DNA of 64,000 bases from Brassicibacter mesophilus (GCF_050433385.1 NZ_JBNPXI010000002.1:1-64000); one strand, 5' to 3'; shown: positions 1 through 9,239, counted from the stretch's first letter. Notes: generated by a model from the sequence alone, not told the origin. A program made the numbers and translations.

Positions 1-203
1 CTCCTCAGGTTCGCGAAGTGATGCGGGGTCAAAGCCCCAACCAGCTTAATCGAGGTAACAAGTCTAGCCTAGGCTTGAACACTTTAAACGACGGGGTCTA
101 GGCCCCAACAAACTATACGTTCTTTACATAGTTTATATCTAGATTATTGACAAAAAAAGACTTATACCAAGACTAAACTGGTATAAGCTAATAATACGAA
201 CAA
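1..203 (+). repeat. 203-bp cassette-tail duplicate, copy 1
   Basis: This stretch is nearly identical to 15716-15918. Both copies contain a TTGACA at the same place, a CTTATACC/GGTATAAG hairpin (161-187 here), and end exactly on the left core (TACGAAC) of an attC-like site. Copy 2 is preceded by an IS110 transposase remnant, and copy 1 begins at the window edge, so the same remnant may lie just outside. It looks like the 3' untranslated end of a duplicated cassette. Confidence 0.75.
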
Positions 204-309
204 TATATTTCCGTTCGCTACGCACATCTCTTCACTGGGTGCGAGCACCGCCAGGGAGAAGGGCTTCAAGGGTCCAGTTCAGAGATGTCGGAAATACGGA
301 GCGTTAGGT
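195..309 (+). repeat. attC-like site
   Basis: Left core TACGAAC (195-201), right core GTTAGGT (303-309); arms ATTTCCG and CGGAAAT lie just inside. The next gene follows within 90 bp, as in integron cassettes. Confidence 0.7.
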
Positions 310-391
310 GAAATTTTCTGCTTAGCCCCTACATCTAGATTCGAGATTGTAAGAATAAAGTTTAAAAAATAATATAGAAAAGAGGTTAAAA

Positions 392-1156
392 ATGAATAAG
401 GTAGACAATAAAGAAAAGTACTTATCACTGTTTAATGAGTATACACATAGTATCCCAGTGATATATTCATCTTTGGAGGGTCAGTATGATGGACAACTAT
501 TTGTTGATTCAGAGAATGACACTCATGTTGCAATACTGTTTACACCTTTTGCATTTCACTATGTAGCCGGAAATCCTGAAGCAGATAATATTATAGATAT
601 GTTGGATAAAATAATTTTCAAGCAATATTTAGCTGAAACAGGACAAAAAGAAGCAGTTGTATTTTGTCCTAATAAAAAGTGGGATATAGTACTTAATGAA
701 GTATTTGCAAGACATAATGGATTAAAAGATAATAGAAAGGTATTTTGTTTAAACAGGGATCGATTTAAAGAAGTGCAAGCCGGACAGGTACCACTAGATG
801 GCGTGGAAAATAAGTTGTTATATGAACAAGGTAACGGAGCAAAAAAAGAATATCCAGTAAGTCGTATTTTCGAGGGAACAGAATGTATAAGTTTCTGTTC
901 AGGTTTTATGTTAGGCAAGGGACATGCAGAGATTGATGTTTCTACTGAAGAAGCATATCGTGAAATGGGATGCGCAAAAGAAACTTCAATCATTTTAATA
1001 AATGAGTTGTTAGAAAGTGGAATTGAACCGGATTGGTGTACATGGCCATACAGAATAGAATCCCAGAAGCTTGCACTTTCTTTAGGATTTGAATTTAAGG
1101 AAGAAGTCCCGGCATATATTTGGGTGGAAGAAGAATGCGGTAAAATTCAATTTTAA
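392..1156 (+). CDS. GNAT-like acetyltransferase (254 aa)
   Basis: Intact gene with an AGAGG ribosome-binding site before ATG. The C-terminal half, about residues 150-245, looks like the GNAT_acetyltran type: an E-I-D-V-S-T stretch, then a conserved MGCAKE segment that would bind acetyl-CoA, and a closing LALSLGFEF motif. The N-terminal half is not recognised. Substrate unknown. It sits between two attC-like sites and is a single-gene cassette. Confidence 0.7.
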   Translation: MNKVDNKEKYLSLFNEYTHSIPVIYSSLEGQYDGQLFVDSENDTHVAILFTPFAFHYVAGNPEADNIIDMLDKIIFKQYLAETGQKEAVVFCPNKKWDIVLNEVFARHNGLKDNRKVFCLNRDRFKEVQAGQVPLDGVENKLLYEQGNGAKKEYPVSRIFEGTECISFCSGFMLGKGHAEIDVSTEEAYREMGCAKETSIILINELLESGIEPDWCTWPYRIESQKLALSLGFEFKEEVPAYIWVEEECGKIQF

Positions 1157-1246
1157 TACTGAACTTATATACTCATATAATTGGTATTATTATTGATAAA
1201 GGTTCAGCTATCCTGGTTGATTTTGACTCCGTGGGGCAGAAACTTC

Positions 1247-1356
1247 ACCTAACACAGGATTTACGGTTCCACTCCTATCGTCGTTCCACCCAAATTGATT
1301 CACCAAGCCAGATCTGTCTAAAGTTCATTAGCTTCGTAAACCCATAACCGTTATGT
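1247..1356 (+). repeat. attC-like site
   Basis: ACCTAAC (1247-1253) to GTTATGT (1350-1356). Inner arms GGATTTACG and CGTAAACCC are complementary with a bulge. Confidence 0.75.
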
Positions 1357-1410
1357 GAAATCAGCATGTCGGATTACTCTATAAGGTTGATAAGGGGAGG
1401 AGAGTTTTCT

Positions 1411-1926
1411 TTGATATCAAATAAAGTGAGATTATTTATTTTATTACTAGTCGTGTTGTTATTAGTTTTCGGTTGTAACAAGAATAATTCGGATAACACT
1501 AAGCATAACCTTTCAATATATTTAGTTAAAGATTTATCTACAAAAGAAGCTATGAGCAAAAATATTGATGAACTACCATTAGAGACTGTACCAGTACTAA
1601 CTGATAAGGAAATTGAAATATACAATTGGAAAGAGCAAACTTTTTCAATTAAGGATGGTATTAGTCTAGAACAAAGATTAGAAGGAAAAGTACCATTAGA
1701 CGGTAAGCCTTTTGTTTTTGTTGTGGACGGCACAAGAATGTATTTAGGAAGCTTCTGGACCTTAATATCTTCTCTATACTATCCTGATATTCCAACAATT
1801 AATTCCGTATGGTCAGGGAAAATAAACAAAAGTAAATATACAATCCGATACGGACTTGAACAGCAAGATTCTAGAAATGACAAAAGAATATATGAGGCTT
1901 TAAAAAGTTTGGGAAAATTAGATTAA
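1411..1926 (+). CDS. Small lipoprotein, function unknown (171 aa)
   Basis: I chose the TTG at 1411 because GGGGAGG lies 11 bases upstream and the signal peptide then starts correctly; an in-frame ATG at 1366 has no such site. Residues 1-22 form a hydrophobic signal ending in LLVFGC, a lipobox, so the Cys should be lipidated and the protein anchored on the outer face of the membrane. The rest is hydrophilic, about 150 residues, with no motif I recognise. Single-gene cassette. Confidence 0.7.
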   Translation: MISNKVRLFILLLVVLLLVFGCNKNNSDNTKHNLSIYLVKDLSTKEAMSKNIDELPLETVPVLTDKEIEIYNWKEQTFSIKDGISLEQRLEGKVPLDGKPFVFVVDGTRMYLGSFWTLISSLYYPDIPTINSVWSGKINKSKYTIRYGLEQQDSRNDKRIYEALKSLGKLD

Positions 1927-1960
1927 TAAGATACGTTATACTATACGGAGTCCTGATTTC

Positions 1961-1987
1961 ACATAACAGCGTATTCCCAACGCTTAG
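1961..1987 (+). repeat. Truncated attC-like site (left half)
   Basis: The left core ACATAAC is present, but within 20 bp the site is replaced by an unrelated gene fragment. The right core is lost, which suggests a deletion joined two cassettes. Confidence 0.5.
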
Positions 1988-2647
1988 CCAAAAGGTACCA
2001 AAGCTGTATTACGTGAAGCAATAAATAATCCAAATAGTGTTACTGCTGAGTCAATTCAGAATTTGGCTATTGAGCTAAACAAGGATATTGGAAGATATGG
2101 GGAAGACTTTAAAAAATACCCGGTGTTAGAAGTACATAATCATATTTTTCAGAAATACCTTTATGAATACTTTGATATTGAATTGACAAAATCTCATGAA
2201 GAAGTAGAGCGTATTTTTAAAAGTGCTGCCTTTACTGTAGAGTCAACAAAAAATATTGGCAATGTTTTGCTGTATCTTAAAAAGAATGAAATAAGGACAA
2301 GTGTAATAAGTAATGTATCTTTTAGTGGATCTGCGTTAAGGGAGAGTATTGATAAATATATTTCATCACATAACTTTGAATTTATAATAGCGAGCAGTGA
2401 ATATGTGTTTAGAAAACCATATAAGCGAATATTTGAACTTTCACTTAGAAAAGCAAAGCTTGAATCAAGTGATGTTTGGTACTGTGGGGATAACGCAGTA
2501 TTTGATGTTGATGGCGTAGCAGATTGCGGGATATTTCCTGTTTGGTATAAGGGGGCAATAAGAGACACAAATAAAACAGTGCCTAAAAGAAAATGCTTAG
2601 AAATAAATGATTGGAAGGAATTAATAGATATACTAGATACAATGTAA
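1988..2647 (+). pseudogene. HAD-family hydrolase, 5'-truncated
   Basis: The open frame starts at the junction with a broken attC and carries the middle and end of a HAD phosphatase: motif II around SNVSFSG, a Lys in motif III (KPYKRIF), and motif IV WYCGDN followed by DVDG. Motif I (DxDxT, the nucleophile) and the cap start are missing, so catalysis is not expected. A TTG at 2063 could still allow translation of a 194-residue fragment, but the homologous reading extends upstream of it. Confidence 0.75.
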
Positions 2648-2745
2648 TACTGACTGTTATTATGTAATTTATGTTAAATTGTTAGTATTAAAATAAAAAG
2701 GCTACTACCTCCATGAGATACTACCAGTCTGGAAGGAAATCCATC

Positions 2746-2814
2746 CAATAACAAAGTAGTCTCGATATCTTACTAGAGCCTTGTAAGATATCGAGACTAC
2801 AAGGATTGTTATGT
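2746..2814 (+). repeat. Short attC-like site
   Basis: CAATAAC (2746-2752) and GTTATGT (2808-2814) flank an 18-bp perfect stem with a 9-base loop. At 69 bp it is close to the classical 59-base element size. Confidence 0.7.
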
Positions 2815-2926
2815 GACATGCTTAGTAAAAATTTAAAGCATTATAAAATAAATAAAAGAAGGTGTTTCTATAGATAGTGATCTTAGTTATTATTATGAAT
2901 GGTTAGATAAATATGTTGAGCCATTA

Positions 2927-3643
2927 ATGAAAACTCCAGAAGATATACGTGTGAATTATGAACTAAAATTAGAACACACTTACCGAGTTAAAGATAATAT
3001 TTTAGAACTTGGTAGGTCATTGAATCTAGATAAAAAAAGCTTGATGCTATGTGAACTAATTGGATTATATCATGATTTAGGAAGGTTTAAGCAATATTCT
3101 GAGTATGGTACATTTTCTGACGCAATAACTGGGAGTCATGGGGAATTAAGTATACAAGTATTAATGGAGCAAGATGTGCTTAGAAGTTTAGAAAAAAGTG
3201 AAAGAGAAGTAATATTAAAGGCAATTAAATACCATAATTATTTTTTAGTGCCTGGTGATGAAACAGAAGAAATCAAATTATATAGCAGACTAATTAGAGA
3301 TGCTGATAAACTGGATGCTTTTTTTTTAGAAACGAAGCAAGATGAAAGAAGAAAATATAATTTAGGAAATTTATCATTAGAAAAGAATTATTCACAAGAA
3401 ATTATTAATGACATACTAAATAATAGGCAAGTGGATTTTAAAAAAATAAAGTATCAATACGATAGAAAATTATCTCTATTAGGATTAATTTTTGATTTGT
3501 TTTATGATGAATCATTCAAAATATTTGAAAGTAATAACTACATATATAAAATATTTAAAGATATACCAGATAACACACAACTAAAAGAAATCAAAGACCA
3601 TTGTGAGAATTATATTAAAGATAGAATAAAATTAGTTAAGTAA
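2927..3643 (+). CDS. HD-domain phosphohydrolase (238 aa)
   Basis: HD signature: His in LEHTYRV near residue 17, the HD pair in YHDLGRF near residue 48, a further His near 100 (KYHNYF), and Asp in RDADKLDAF. Such proteins bind divalent metals and cleave phosphoester bonds, often of nucleotides; substrate unknown. The reading frame with family-like sequence continues upstream of this ATG to an ATA at 2870 preceded by AAGAAGGTG, so the natural start may be upstream and either non-standard or mutated. Confidence 0.75.
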   Translation: MKTPEDIRVNYELKLEHTYRVKDNILELGRSLNLDKKSLMLCELIGLYHDLGRFKQYSEYGTFSDAITGSHGELSIQVLMEQDVLRSLEKSEREVILKAIKYHNYFLVPGDETEEIKLYSRLIRDADKLDAFFLETKQDERRKYNLGNLSLEKNYSQEIINDILNNRQVDFKKIKYQYDRKLSLLGLIFDLFYDESFKIFESNNYIYKIFKDIPDNTQLKEIKDHCENYIKDRIKLVK

Positions 3644-3663
3644 TCAGTATACATAGGCACGCC

Positions 3664-3788
3664 ACATAACAAAGCATTGCAGTTCGTGCTGGCAAGGGTC
3701 AAGCTTTGGGGTAGTCCAGCAGACCTTTCAATTACTAAGCCAAGTCTGGCTAAGTAATTGAAAGGTCTGCAATGCGTAGACGTTAGAT
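3664..3788 (+). repeat. attC-like site (best structured)
   Basis: ACATAAC (3664-3670) and GTTAGAT (3782-3788); arms GCATTGCAG and CTGCAATGC are perfectly complementary. An inner 16-bp perfect stem forms the variable terminal structure. Total 125 bp, the size of Vibrio repeat-type attC sites. Confidence 0.8.
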
Positions 3789-3900
3789 GAAATCCTAAAG
3801 GAAGAGAGTACTAATTTGAGGGATTAGAAAAAGAATTAGAGTTTCAATTGTAAGAAAGTGCGAACTAGAGATTATTTATATTATATGAAGGGGGACGATG

Positions 3901-4344
3901 ATGAAAAAATCACTTAAGCTAATTATAGGAATTGTAATGGCTATATCATTTTGCTTAATTATTTACTCATATTTTAATGTTTCAGGTGACGAAATTACTG
4001 GCGTGTCAAATATCACAACATCAAGCAATGTAGTGATCAGAAAGAGTTATCAGGGTGTCGCAAATGAGCAAGAATATGTACTTAATGCTAATCAAGTTGA
4101 GATGTTAAAAATATTGATCCTTCAGTCTGATTTTACCAGAAATTTATCAACCATGGTAAGATTTAATGATAAAGATATGTATGAAATCATTATAAACGAT
4201 AATGAGTCTGGTGTTTGGTTAAATATCGATTGTATTGGAAATGAGTGGATTTCAATTGCAGATCAATTTAATGGGAAACATCTAAAAATAAATAACCCAA
4301 ATTGGAAAAACACTCTTGAAGAAATAATCGCATTATCAAATTGA
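3901..4344 (+). CDS. Exported or membrane-anchored protein, unknown (147 aa)
   Basis: AAGGGGG is 6 bases before the second of two tandem ATG codons (3898 and 3901), so I prefer 3901. One N-terminal hydrophobic segment (about residues 6-24) with Lys before it suggests export or membrane anchoring; there is no lipobox. The remainder is soluble, Asn/Ile-rich, and unrecognised. Cassette of one gene; no clear attC follows it. Confidence 0.6.
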   Translation: MKKSLKLIIGIVMAISFCLIIYSYFNVSGDEITGVSNITTSSNVVIRKSYQGVANEQEYVLNANQVEMLKILILQSDFTRNLSTMVRFNDKDMYEIIINDNESGVWLNIDCIGNEWISIADQFNGKHLKINNPNWKNTLEEIIALSN

Positions 4345-4429
4345 ATATTATGAGCATAATGTGTAGTTGAGTTATTTTACATTCTTTATTTATGAAGTAA
4401 TGAAGTCTGAGGGATAATTATCTAGTGTG

Positions 4430-4443
4430 ACGACGTCCTGTCG
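4430..4443. repeat. 14-bp direct repeat
   Basis: The 14-mer ACGACGTCCTGTCG occurs here and again at 5037-5050, flanking a stretch with a dead membrane-protein gene and a small ORF. It could mark a duplicated cassette end or a deletion footprint. Confidence 0.45.
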
Positions 4444-4497
4444 CAGATTATATAAGTAGATACTTTGAAGTCTATATTGGTTCATATTGATAGAATT

Positions 4498-4729
4498 ATG
4501 AGAATTAAAGATATTTTATATTTCATGAGAAGTAGTCTTATAAAAACATCAAGAAAATGGGATCGTTTATGTATCCAATTGTCTAGTTATAGTCTTAGGT
4601 CTGTTATTTTTAGCGTCTTTTCTGAAGAAATTCTTATATGTTGTAATAGCATTCATGTTTATAGCATTCGCAATTAAATACACTAAATTAAAGTATCAAT
4701 ATTGTTTCTGGAGAGAAATTCCTACATAG
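4498..4729 (+). pseudogene. Small membrane protein, frameshifted
   Basis: Reading from ATG 4498 gives a basic start (RIKDILYFMRSS), but the plausible continuation is in another frame: two strongly hydrophobic segments followed by a KYQYCFWREIPT end and a TAG at 4727. No single frame covers both, so at least one indel is present. I do not know the family. Confidence 0.5.
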
Positions 4730-4846
4730 TGGTCTAAAAGCATAAGAGTTCACTGTCTAAGATGTTGGAAAGTTATGGAATGAAACACATTATTTATAGA
4801 TTGAGCAGTAAAGGCATGATATTATCAATCAAAGGAGGATTATTGT

Positions 4847-4987
4847 ATGCAAGCTATCGGAGGAGTTTATTATTTATTAATGATTAGCAAAGAAATACTA
4901 CAAGTATTGCTCTATATAGCAAGTATTGTAGTATTATATAAAGTTTTGCAAGCACTAAATGTATATATAAATAAAAATTCAAATTAA
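4847..4987 (+). CDS. Very small hydrophobic protein (46 aa)
   Basis: AAAGGAGG stands about 9 bases before ATG. The product begins MQAIGGVYYLLMISKE and has a single hydrophobic helix around residues 18-33, then a polar tail (INKNSN). I have seen similar tiny clostridial proteins but cannot name a role. No attC-like site is clearly tied to it. Confidence 0.55.
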   Translation: MQAIGGVYYLLMISKEILQVLLYIASIVVLYKVLQALNVYINKNSN

Positions 4988-5119
4988 AAAGTGCATATAT
5001 CTTCACAACTCAAATCAAGTAGATATGTTTAAGGGTACGACGTCCTGTCGTTACGGGACGCTTGGTTTCGGAGAACAATGTATTTGTGTAAAGGTGCACT
5101 AGGGCGTAATTCTAGGGCG

Positions 5120-5230
5120 ATGTGCACCACTAAGAAAACGGTTGATGGACAGCCAATATGGTGGGATGAATATGCGATATTATCAGATGAATGGTGTGAT
5201 TATGAGTATAAATTTACTGAATTCATATAA
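5120..5230 (+). pseudogene. C-terminal fragment of an unknown protein
   Basis: A 36-codon frame reads like a natural protein end (Trp/Asp/Glu-rich: PIWWDEYAILSDEW). Its first codons lie in what looks like the inner part of an attC site (compare CCACTAAGAAAA at about 6648-6659), so it appears to be a fusion of a broken attC with the end of a lost gene. Confidence 0.35.
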
Positions 5231-5400
5231 AAAAGGAATTCCACATCCTACAACAATGTATTATAGTCATCCTATGAAAAATATATACGACAACTATAAT
5301 ACGAGAAACGTTACTCGAAATCAGATGCAAAGGAATGTGCGTCCTTGTGCTTTATTGTCAGGACAGGCTCCCTGGAGTTTTTTTAATATAAGGAGAAATC

Positions 5401-5665
5401 ATGGAAAGAAAATTTGTGGATAGACCTAACTGGAATAGGATATTGGAAAGAAGATTTAAGCTATCATATGTTGAAAACGACGACTTTGAAGGGGTATGTA
5501 TCAGTTATTTATCTGGACAAAGTCAGAGAGCCGCTCATTGTAGAAGTTGGAGGGCGACCATTACACATAGTAGACAATAAATACATATGGTTGCAATGCT
5601 TACCGAATGATGAAAACTACTCTTTAACTATGATGTATAATTCCCAAGGCAATGTGATTTATTAG
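5401..5665 (+). pseudogene. DUF402-family protein, frameshifted
   Basis: An AAGGAG site precedes ATG 5401; the product starts MERKFVDRPNWNRILERRF. It shifts frame near 5505-5520 into EPLIVEV and then KYIWLQCLPNDENYSLTMMY, the conserved DUF402 (FomD/YgaC-like) core. The usual C-terminal acidic and aromatic segment is missing. DUF402 proteins include nucleotide phosphohydrolases; this copy should be dead. Confidence 0.7.
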
Positions 5666-5757
5666 TATATTATGAAATTCTGTTAATTCATAATATTTCC
5701 TTATACTGCAATAAAATATTGGTATTGAATTAAACATGGGAAGATAATTGCCACAGC

Positions 5758-5881
5758 ATATAACGCAGCATGTGAGTTCGCGCTGGTGAGGGTTAATCTC
5801 TGGGACAGTCCAGCACACATTTCAAAGACTAAACCAGGTTTGGCTAAGACTTTGAAACGCCTCAAATGCAGGACGTTAGAG
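5758..5881 (+). repeat. attC-like site
   Basis: ATATAAC (5758-5764) to GTTAGAG (5875-5881). Arms GCATGTGAG and CTCAAATGC, with an inner TTTCAAAG/CTTTGAAA stem. Confidence 0.75.
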
Positions 5882-6005
5882 TACAGATAGTGCATTATCA
5901 CATGTCCATGCGCGGGGCTGATAGGGATTAACTATTTTATTTTTAATATCATATTTACTCTATATGATGGAAGAATTGAATTGTTTATTTTAGGGGGAAG
6001 ACTAT

Positions 6006-6497
6006 ATGATTGAACTACGTTATCCAATAATAGAAGATGCGGAAGCATTTTTTAGGATACTTACAGAAGGAAAATTCGAATTTTATTATGCAACAATTCC
6101 TGAGAGTGTTGAGTTAGAGCGAGAATGGATTAAGAGACGGGAATATAAAAGGGAAAATAACCTTGAATACAATTATTCAATTATTTATAACGGTGATGTA
6201 GTAGGAGGGTGTGAGATAAGAATACTTCAAGATAATTCCCATATTGGAGAGTTAGGATATTTTATAGATAGAAATTTCTTTAATAAAGGCATTGCTACTG
6301 AAGTTGTAAAAAAGTTAGAGAAAATTGCATTTGATGAGCTGAAATTGATAAGACTTGAAATTCGTATGGATCCACAAAATAAGGCAAGTGAAAAAGTTGC
6401 TATAAAAAATAACTTTGTACAAGAAGGAATATTAAAAAAGGCAATAAAGTTTCAAGATAACTGTTTTGATAGCCTGCTGTATGCAAAAATTAGATGA
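6006..6497 (+). CDS. RimJ/RimL-type GNAT acetyltransferase (163 aa)
   Basis: Intact; AGGGGGA before ATG. The GNAT core is visible: strand 4 GELGYFIDRNF, pyrophosphate-binding loop NKGIATEVV near residues 98-106, then a RLEIRMDPQNKAS segment where the second half of the acetyl-CoA site lies. Likely transfers acetyl from acetyl-CoA to an amine; the substrate could be a protein N-terminus, an antibiotic or a metabolite. Single-gene cassette between two attC-like sites. Confidence 0.85.
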   Translation: MIELRYPIIEDAEAFFRILTEGKFEFYYATIPESVELEREWIKRREYKRENNLEYNYSIIYNGDVVGGCEIRILQDNSHIGELGYFIDRNFFNKGIATEVVKKLEKIAFDELKLIRLEIRMDPQNKASEKVAIKNNFVQEGILKKAIKFQDNCFDSLLYAKIR

Positions 6498-6580
6498 AAA
6501 ATATCATAGCATCTTCACATTGTTTAATAAAAGGAGTTTACGTCCGTGTCAGATTTTAGCTCTGCGGGTCACTATATATC

Positions 6581-6703
6581 CTCTAACACAGCATGACCGT
6601 TCATGCTGGAGGGATAGACTTTGGATTAGCACCAGTACACATGCCTCCACTAAGAAAAGAACTATCTTAGGCTCAGAATGTCGGACATGCAACAACGTTA
6701 GGG
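6581..6703 (+). repeat. attC-like site
   Basis: CTCTAAC (6581-6587) to GTTAGGG (6697-6703), arms GCATGACCG and TCGGACATGC. Closely related to the site at 33578-33701. Confidence 0.7.
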
Positions 6704-6783
6704 ATATACCTTTTGATACATAGGGCATTTTATATAGAATAATACAAAAATAAAAAATCATGTGTAGAGTTATTGGAGGAAAA

Positions 6784-7119
6784 ATGATTTCAAGTGAAGT
6801 TACATGCAAAATTGCAAATTCATATCCGTATGTGTTGACTCGAGGCAAAAAGTATAAAGTAATTGATGTAAATGAAGATAAGACATTAATAGGAATAGTT
6901 AGTGATAATGGGAGAAGAAGATGGTTTTCATATTATGATTTTGATTTAGAAGGTAAGGAAATACATATGCTAATTGACTGGAAGTTTGACGATAATATTG
7001 AACTGGTTGAAAGAGATGATTATTTAACATGGGTTGAGGTTAGTTTTAATCTAAGTGATTATACAAAAAGATGGTGTAAATTACTTACTCTTAAATTACT
7101 GTCAAAAATTTTAAATTAA
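6784..7119 (+). CDS. Hypothetical protein (111 aa)
   Basis: I start at ATG 6784 because GGAGGA lies 3-8 bases upstream; an ATG at 6760 is open but has no such site. The middle (about residues 20-55) has a short beta-rich pattern of the SH3-barrel type (RGKKYKVIDV, GIVSDNGRRRWFSYYDF). I do not recognise the family. It is closely followed by a collapsed attC-like site. Confidence 0.55.
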   Translation: MISSEVTCKIANSYPYVLTRGKKYKVIDVNEDKTLIGIVSDNGRRRWFSYYDFDLEGKEIHMLIDWKFDDNIELVERDDYLTWVEVSFNLSDYTKRWCKLLTLKLLSKILN

Positions 7120-7132
7120 CCTAACGTTAATC
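7119..7132 (+). repeat. Collapsed attC-like site (cores fused)
   Basis: The left core ACCTAAC is directly followed by GTTAATC, with nothing between. The arms seem to have been deleted, as long hairpins often are. Confidence 0.5.
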
Positions 7133-7140
7133 TCCCAGGG

Positions 7141-7272
7141 ATGCATATTCCTAATATAATATTGGTGAGAAGTTTTGAAATCCAAGGCGTTGATAAAGTT
7201 CTAAAAGACCTAGATGATAATAATGAACTGATAGAAGCATCATTAGAGTTCAAAATGGACGAGACTGAGTAA
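7141..7272 (+). pseudogene. Small C-terminal gene fragment (43 codons)
   Basis: Starting just after the collapsed site, this frame encodes an acidic tail (KVLKDLDDNNELIEASLEF). It has no good ribosome-binding site and probably is the end of a lost cassette gene. Family unknown. Confidence 0.4.
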
Positions 7273-7316
7273 GATTATTTGTTTTTTATAGTTCAGTGAA
7301 AAGTGGAGGGTACACC

Positions 7317-7436
7317 GCCTAGCAATGTGTCCACATTCGTTGTGGCTGGCGAGGGTCAAGTTTTTGTAGAAGTCCCAACACATTTTCTGAGCACATGAAT
7401 GGCTTGGAAAACGTCAGGGACACGTAAAAGTTAGGC
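7317..7436 (+). repeat. attC-like site
   Basis: GCCTAGC (7317-7323, one base off consensus) to GTTAGGC (7430-7436); arms TGTGTCC and GGACACG. Confidence 0.65.
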
Positions 7437-7536
7437 GAAAGACCATGAGCAGATTTTGAAAGTAGTAATTAGAAGCTTTGGACAATGCATAATGTAAGAG
7501 TTTCAAATAAGATTATTTTGTAAAGGAGAAAGATAT

Positions 7537-7956
7537 ATGATTGTTACGCCGAATTTTCATTTTCGTGGGAATTGTAAGGATGCAATAGAACTGTATAAGG
7601 AAGTTTTTAACATTGATATTCTTTGCATGTTTAAAAATAAAGATGCGAACCCAATTGATTATGTTTCAGATAACAAATATTCTGGGCGTGTATATCATGC
7701 TGAAGTTATGCTCGGAAATACTCGTTTAATAATGTCTGATATTTCAGAGGAAAATGAACATATACCTGGGAATTCACTTTCACTGGTTGTTACTTTTGAT
7801 ACCGCTAATGAAGTTAAAAAGGCATATAGCCTCTTAAAAAATGATGCGATTATTCTTGCTCCAATGCAAAGTACTACTTATTCATCATGTTTCATTTCAC
7901 TTATAGATAAGTTTGGAATGAGATGGGAATTGATGACGGAGCAAACTGAGCGATAA
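7537..7956 (+). CDS. VOC-family (PhnB-like) protein (139 aa)
   Basis: AAGGAGA before ATG. The N-terminus TPNFHFRGNCKDAIELYKEVF is typical of the PhnB/YdcN branch of the vicinal-oxygen-chelate (glyoxalase/bleomycin-resistance) superfamily, followed by MSDISEENE and a closing DKFGMRWELM. These proteins bind a metal or a small ligand; several give resistance, most are unassigned. Single-gene cassette. Confidence 0.8.
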   Translation: MIVTPNFHFRGNCKDAIELYKEVFNIDILCMFKNKDANPIDYVSDNKYSGRVYHAEVMLGNTRLIMSDISEENEHIPGNSLSLVVTFDTANEVKKAYSLLKNDAIILAPMQSTTYSSCFISLIDKFGMRWELMTEQTER

Positions 7957-8055
7957 TTTCAATTATTATGATCTTAGTCCGATTTAACTTAATAGGCACT
8001 TAAATAAAAGTCAAAGTGTTTGTATAAGACCACAGTAGCTGTGTTATGATCCATC

Positions 8056-8247
8056 GCCTAACAAAATGTTGCCGTTCGCCTTAGCAGGGAAAAGTGATTG
8101 AATCTGATAGGTATTATATTGAATAGTATCATTTAAATAATAAATTCTAAAAAAACGCCAAGGCACATTTCTTCACCGGTGCAAGCACATCAAGTAGTAT
8201 TCCTTTTGGGTCCAGTTCAGGAACGTCGGTGGCATGGAACGTTAGGT
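8056..8247 (+). repeat. attC-like site with long terminal loop
   Basis: GCCTAAC (8056-8062) to GTTAGGT (8241-8247), arms TGCCGTTCG and GTCGGTGGCA. At 192 bp it is longer than its neighbours; about 60 bp of AT-rich sequence seems inserted in the loop. Confidence 0.65.
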
Positions 8248-8360
8248 GTAATTTTATAAAATAGAGTATTAGCTTGGAAGTTTTAAGATTAATTTTGCTG
8301 AGACATAATCGAAAAATATAGCGATACATTTTTACTATTGAAAAATTAGGAGGGTTAAAT

Positions 8361-8915
8361 ATGCAAAATTTGATATTAACATCTACTGGATTTACTAATA
8401 AAAACATTAAAGATAAATTTTTAGAATTAGTAAATATATCTAATGATAAAATTAAAGTTATTTTTATTCCAACTGCTGCAATAACAGAGGATGCAAAGGT
8501 GTGGATTCCAGCGTGTAAAAATGACCTTTTAGATGCTGGTATTTTGGAATATAATATAGTTACATATGATTTAGATAGAATTATGAGCTGTGATGAAATT
8601 TGTAATTTTAATGTGATATATGTTTGCGGTGGAACTACACAACATTTATTTAACAAAATGAATGAAACTAATTTTAACATTCCATTGAAAGAATTTTTAC
8701 AAAACGGTGGGGTATACGTAGGAGTAAGTGCAGGGAGTGTTGTTATGTCACAAAATTTACCTAACAATTTAGGTTATATCAATTGTACACTCAATGTTCA
8801 CGCAGAAGAAGGTACAGAATGTGGATATTTAAATACAAGCGACTGTCCGAATATTAAATTAACGGACAATCAAGCCATAATAATTAAAGATAATGAAATT
8901 GCTATAATAGAGTAA
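8361..8915 (+). CDS. Peptidase S51 (dipeptidase E-like) (184 aa)
   Basis: TAGGAGGG before ATG. The nucleophile elbow GVSAGSVV (Ser near residue 124) is the S51 signature; YVCGGTTQHLF upstream is the glycine-rich loop of the class I glutamine amidotransferase-like fold. The C-terminus ends in QAIIIKDNEIAIIE. Dipeptidase E cleaves Asp-X dipeptides; real substrate unknown. The last codons, tail and left attC half recur at 13517-13664, and another dead relative lies at 33792-34377. Confidence 0.8.
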   Translation: MQNLILTSTGFTNKNIKDKFLELVNISNDKIKVIFIPTAAITEDAKVWIPACKNDLLDAGILEYNIVTYDLDRIMSCDEICNFNVIYVCGGTTQHLFNKMNETNFNIPLKEFLQNGGVYVGVSAGSVVMSQNLPNNLGYINCTLNVHAEEGTECGYLNTSDCPNIKLTDNQAIIIKDNEIAIIE

Positions 8916-9003
8916 ATGAATAATTAGTATTTTTCTTATAGTACGAAACAAATCAATAAGTATTTAGATTAGACTAAGCTTAAGGTGAAGTGGCGAAAAC
9001 TAC

Positions 9004-9130
9004 ACCTAACATTACACTCAAGTTCGCTTTAGTAGAAGTGTGGTCAAGCCTTCGAAGAGCCAAAGCACATCCTTACGCCAAGTCAGATTTGGCTAAGGCT
9101 CAAGGACGTCTTGAGTGCGAAACGTTAGCT
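9004..9130 (+). repeat. attC-like site
   Basis: ACCTAAC (9004-9010) to GTTAGCT (9124-9130); arms CACTCAAG and CTTGAGTG are exact complements. Confidence 0.8.
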
Positions 9131-9239
9131 GAAATCCTTTAGAAAGAGGACAATGGTTTTTATGGATGGAAAAAGATTTAAATCGCAACAGTAAAATATT
9201 GTAAACTAAAAGATTATTTTAACTAATGGAGGGGTAATA

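Noticed and set aside
5142..5423. Open frame of 93 codons before the DUF402 remnant
   Set aside because: Its composition is unlike a protein (many Met/Asn/Tyr), it has no ribosome-binding site, and it overlaps better-supported fragments in other frames.
6466..6848. Overlapping open frames on both strands after the GNAT at 6006
   Set aside because: They lie in and across the attC-like palindrome and have no family-like sequence.
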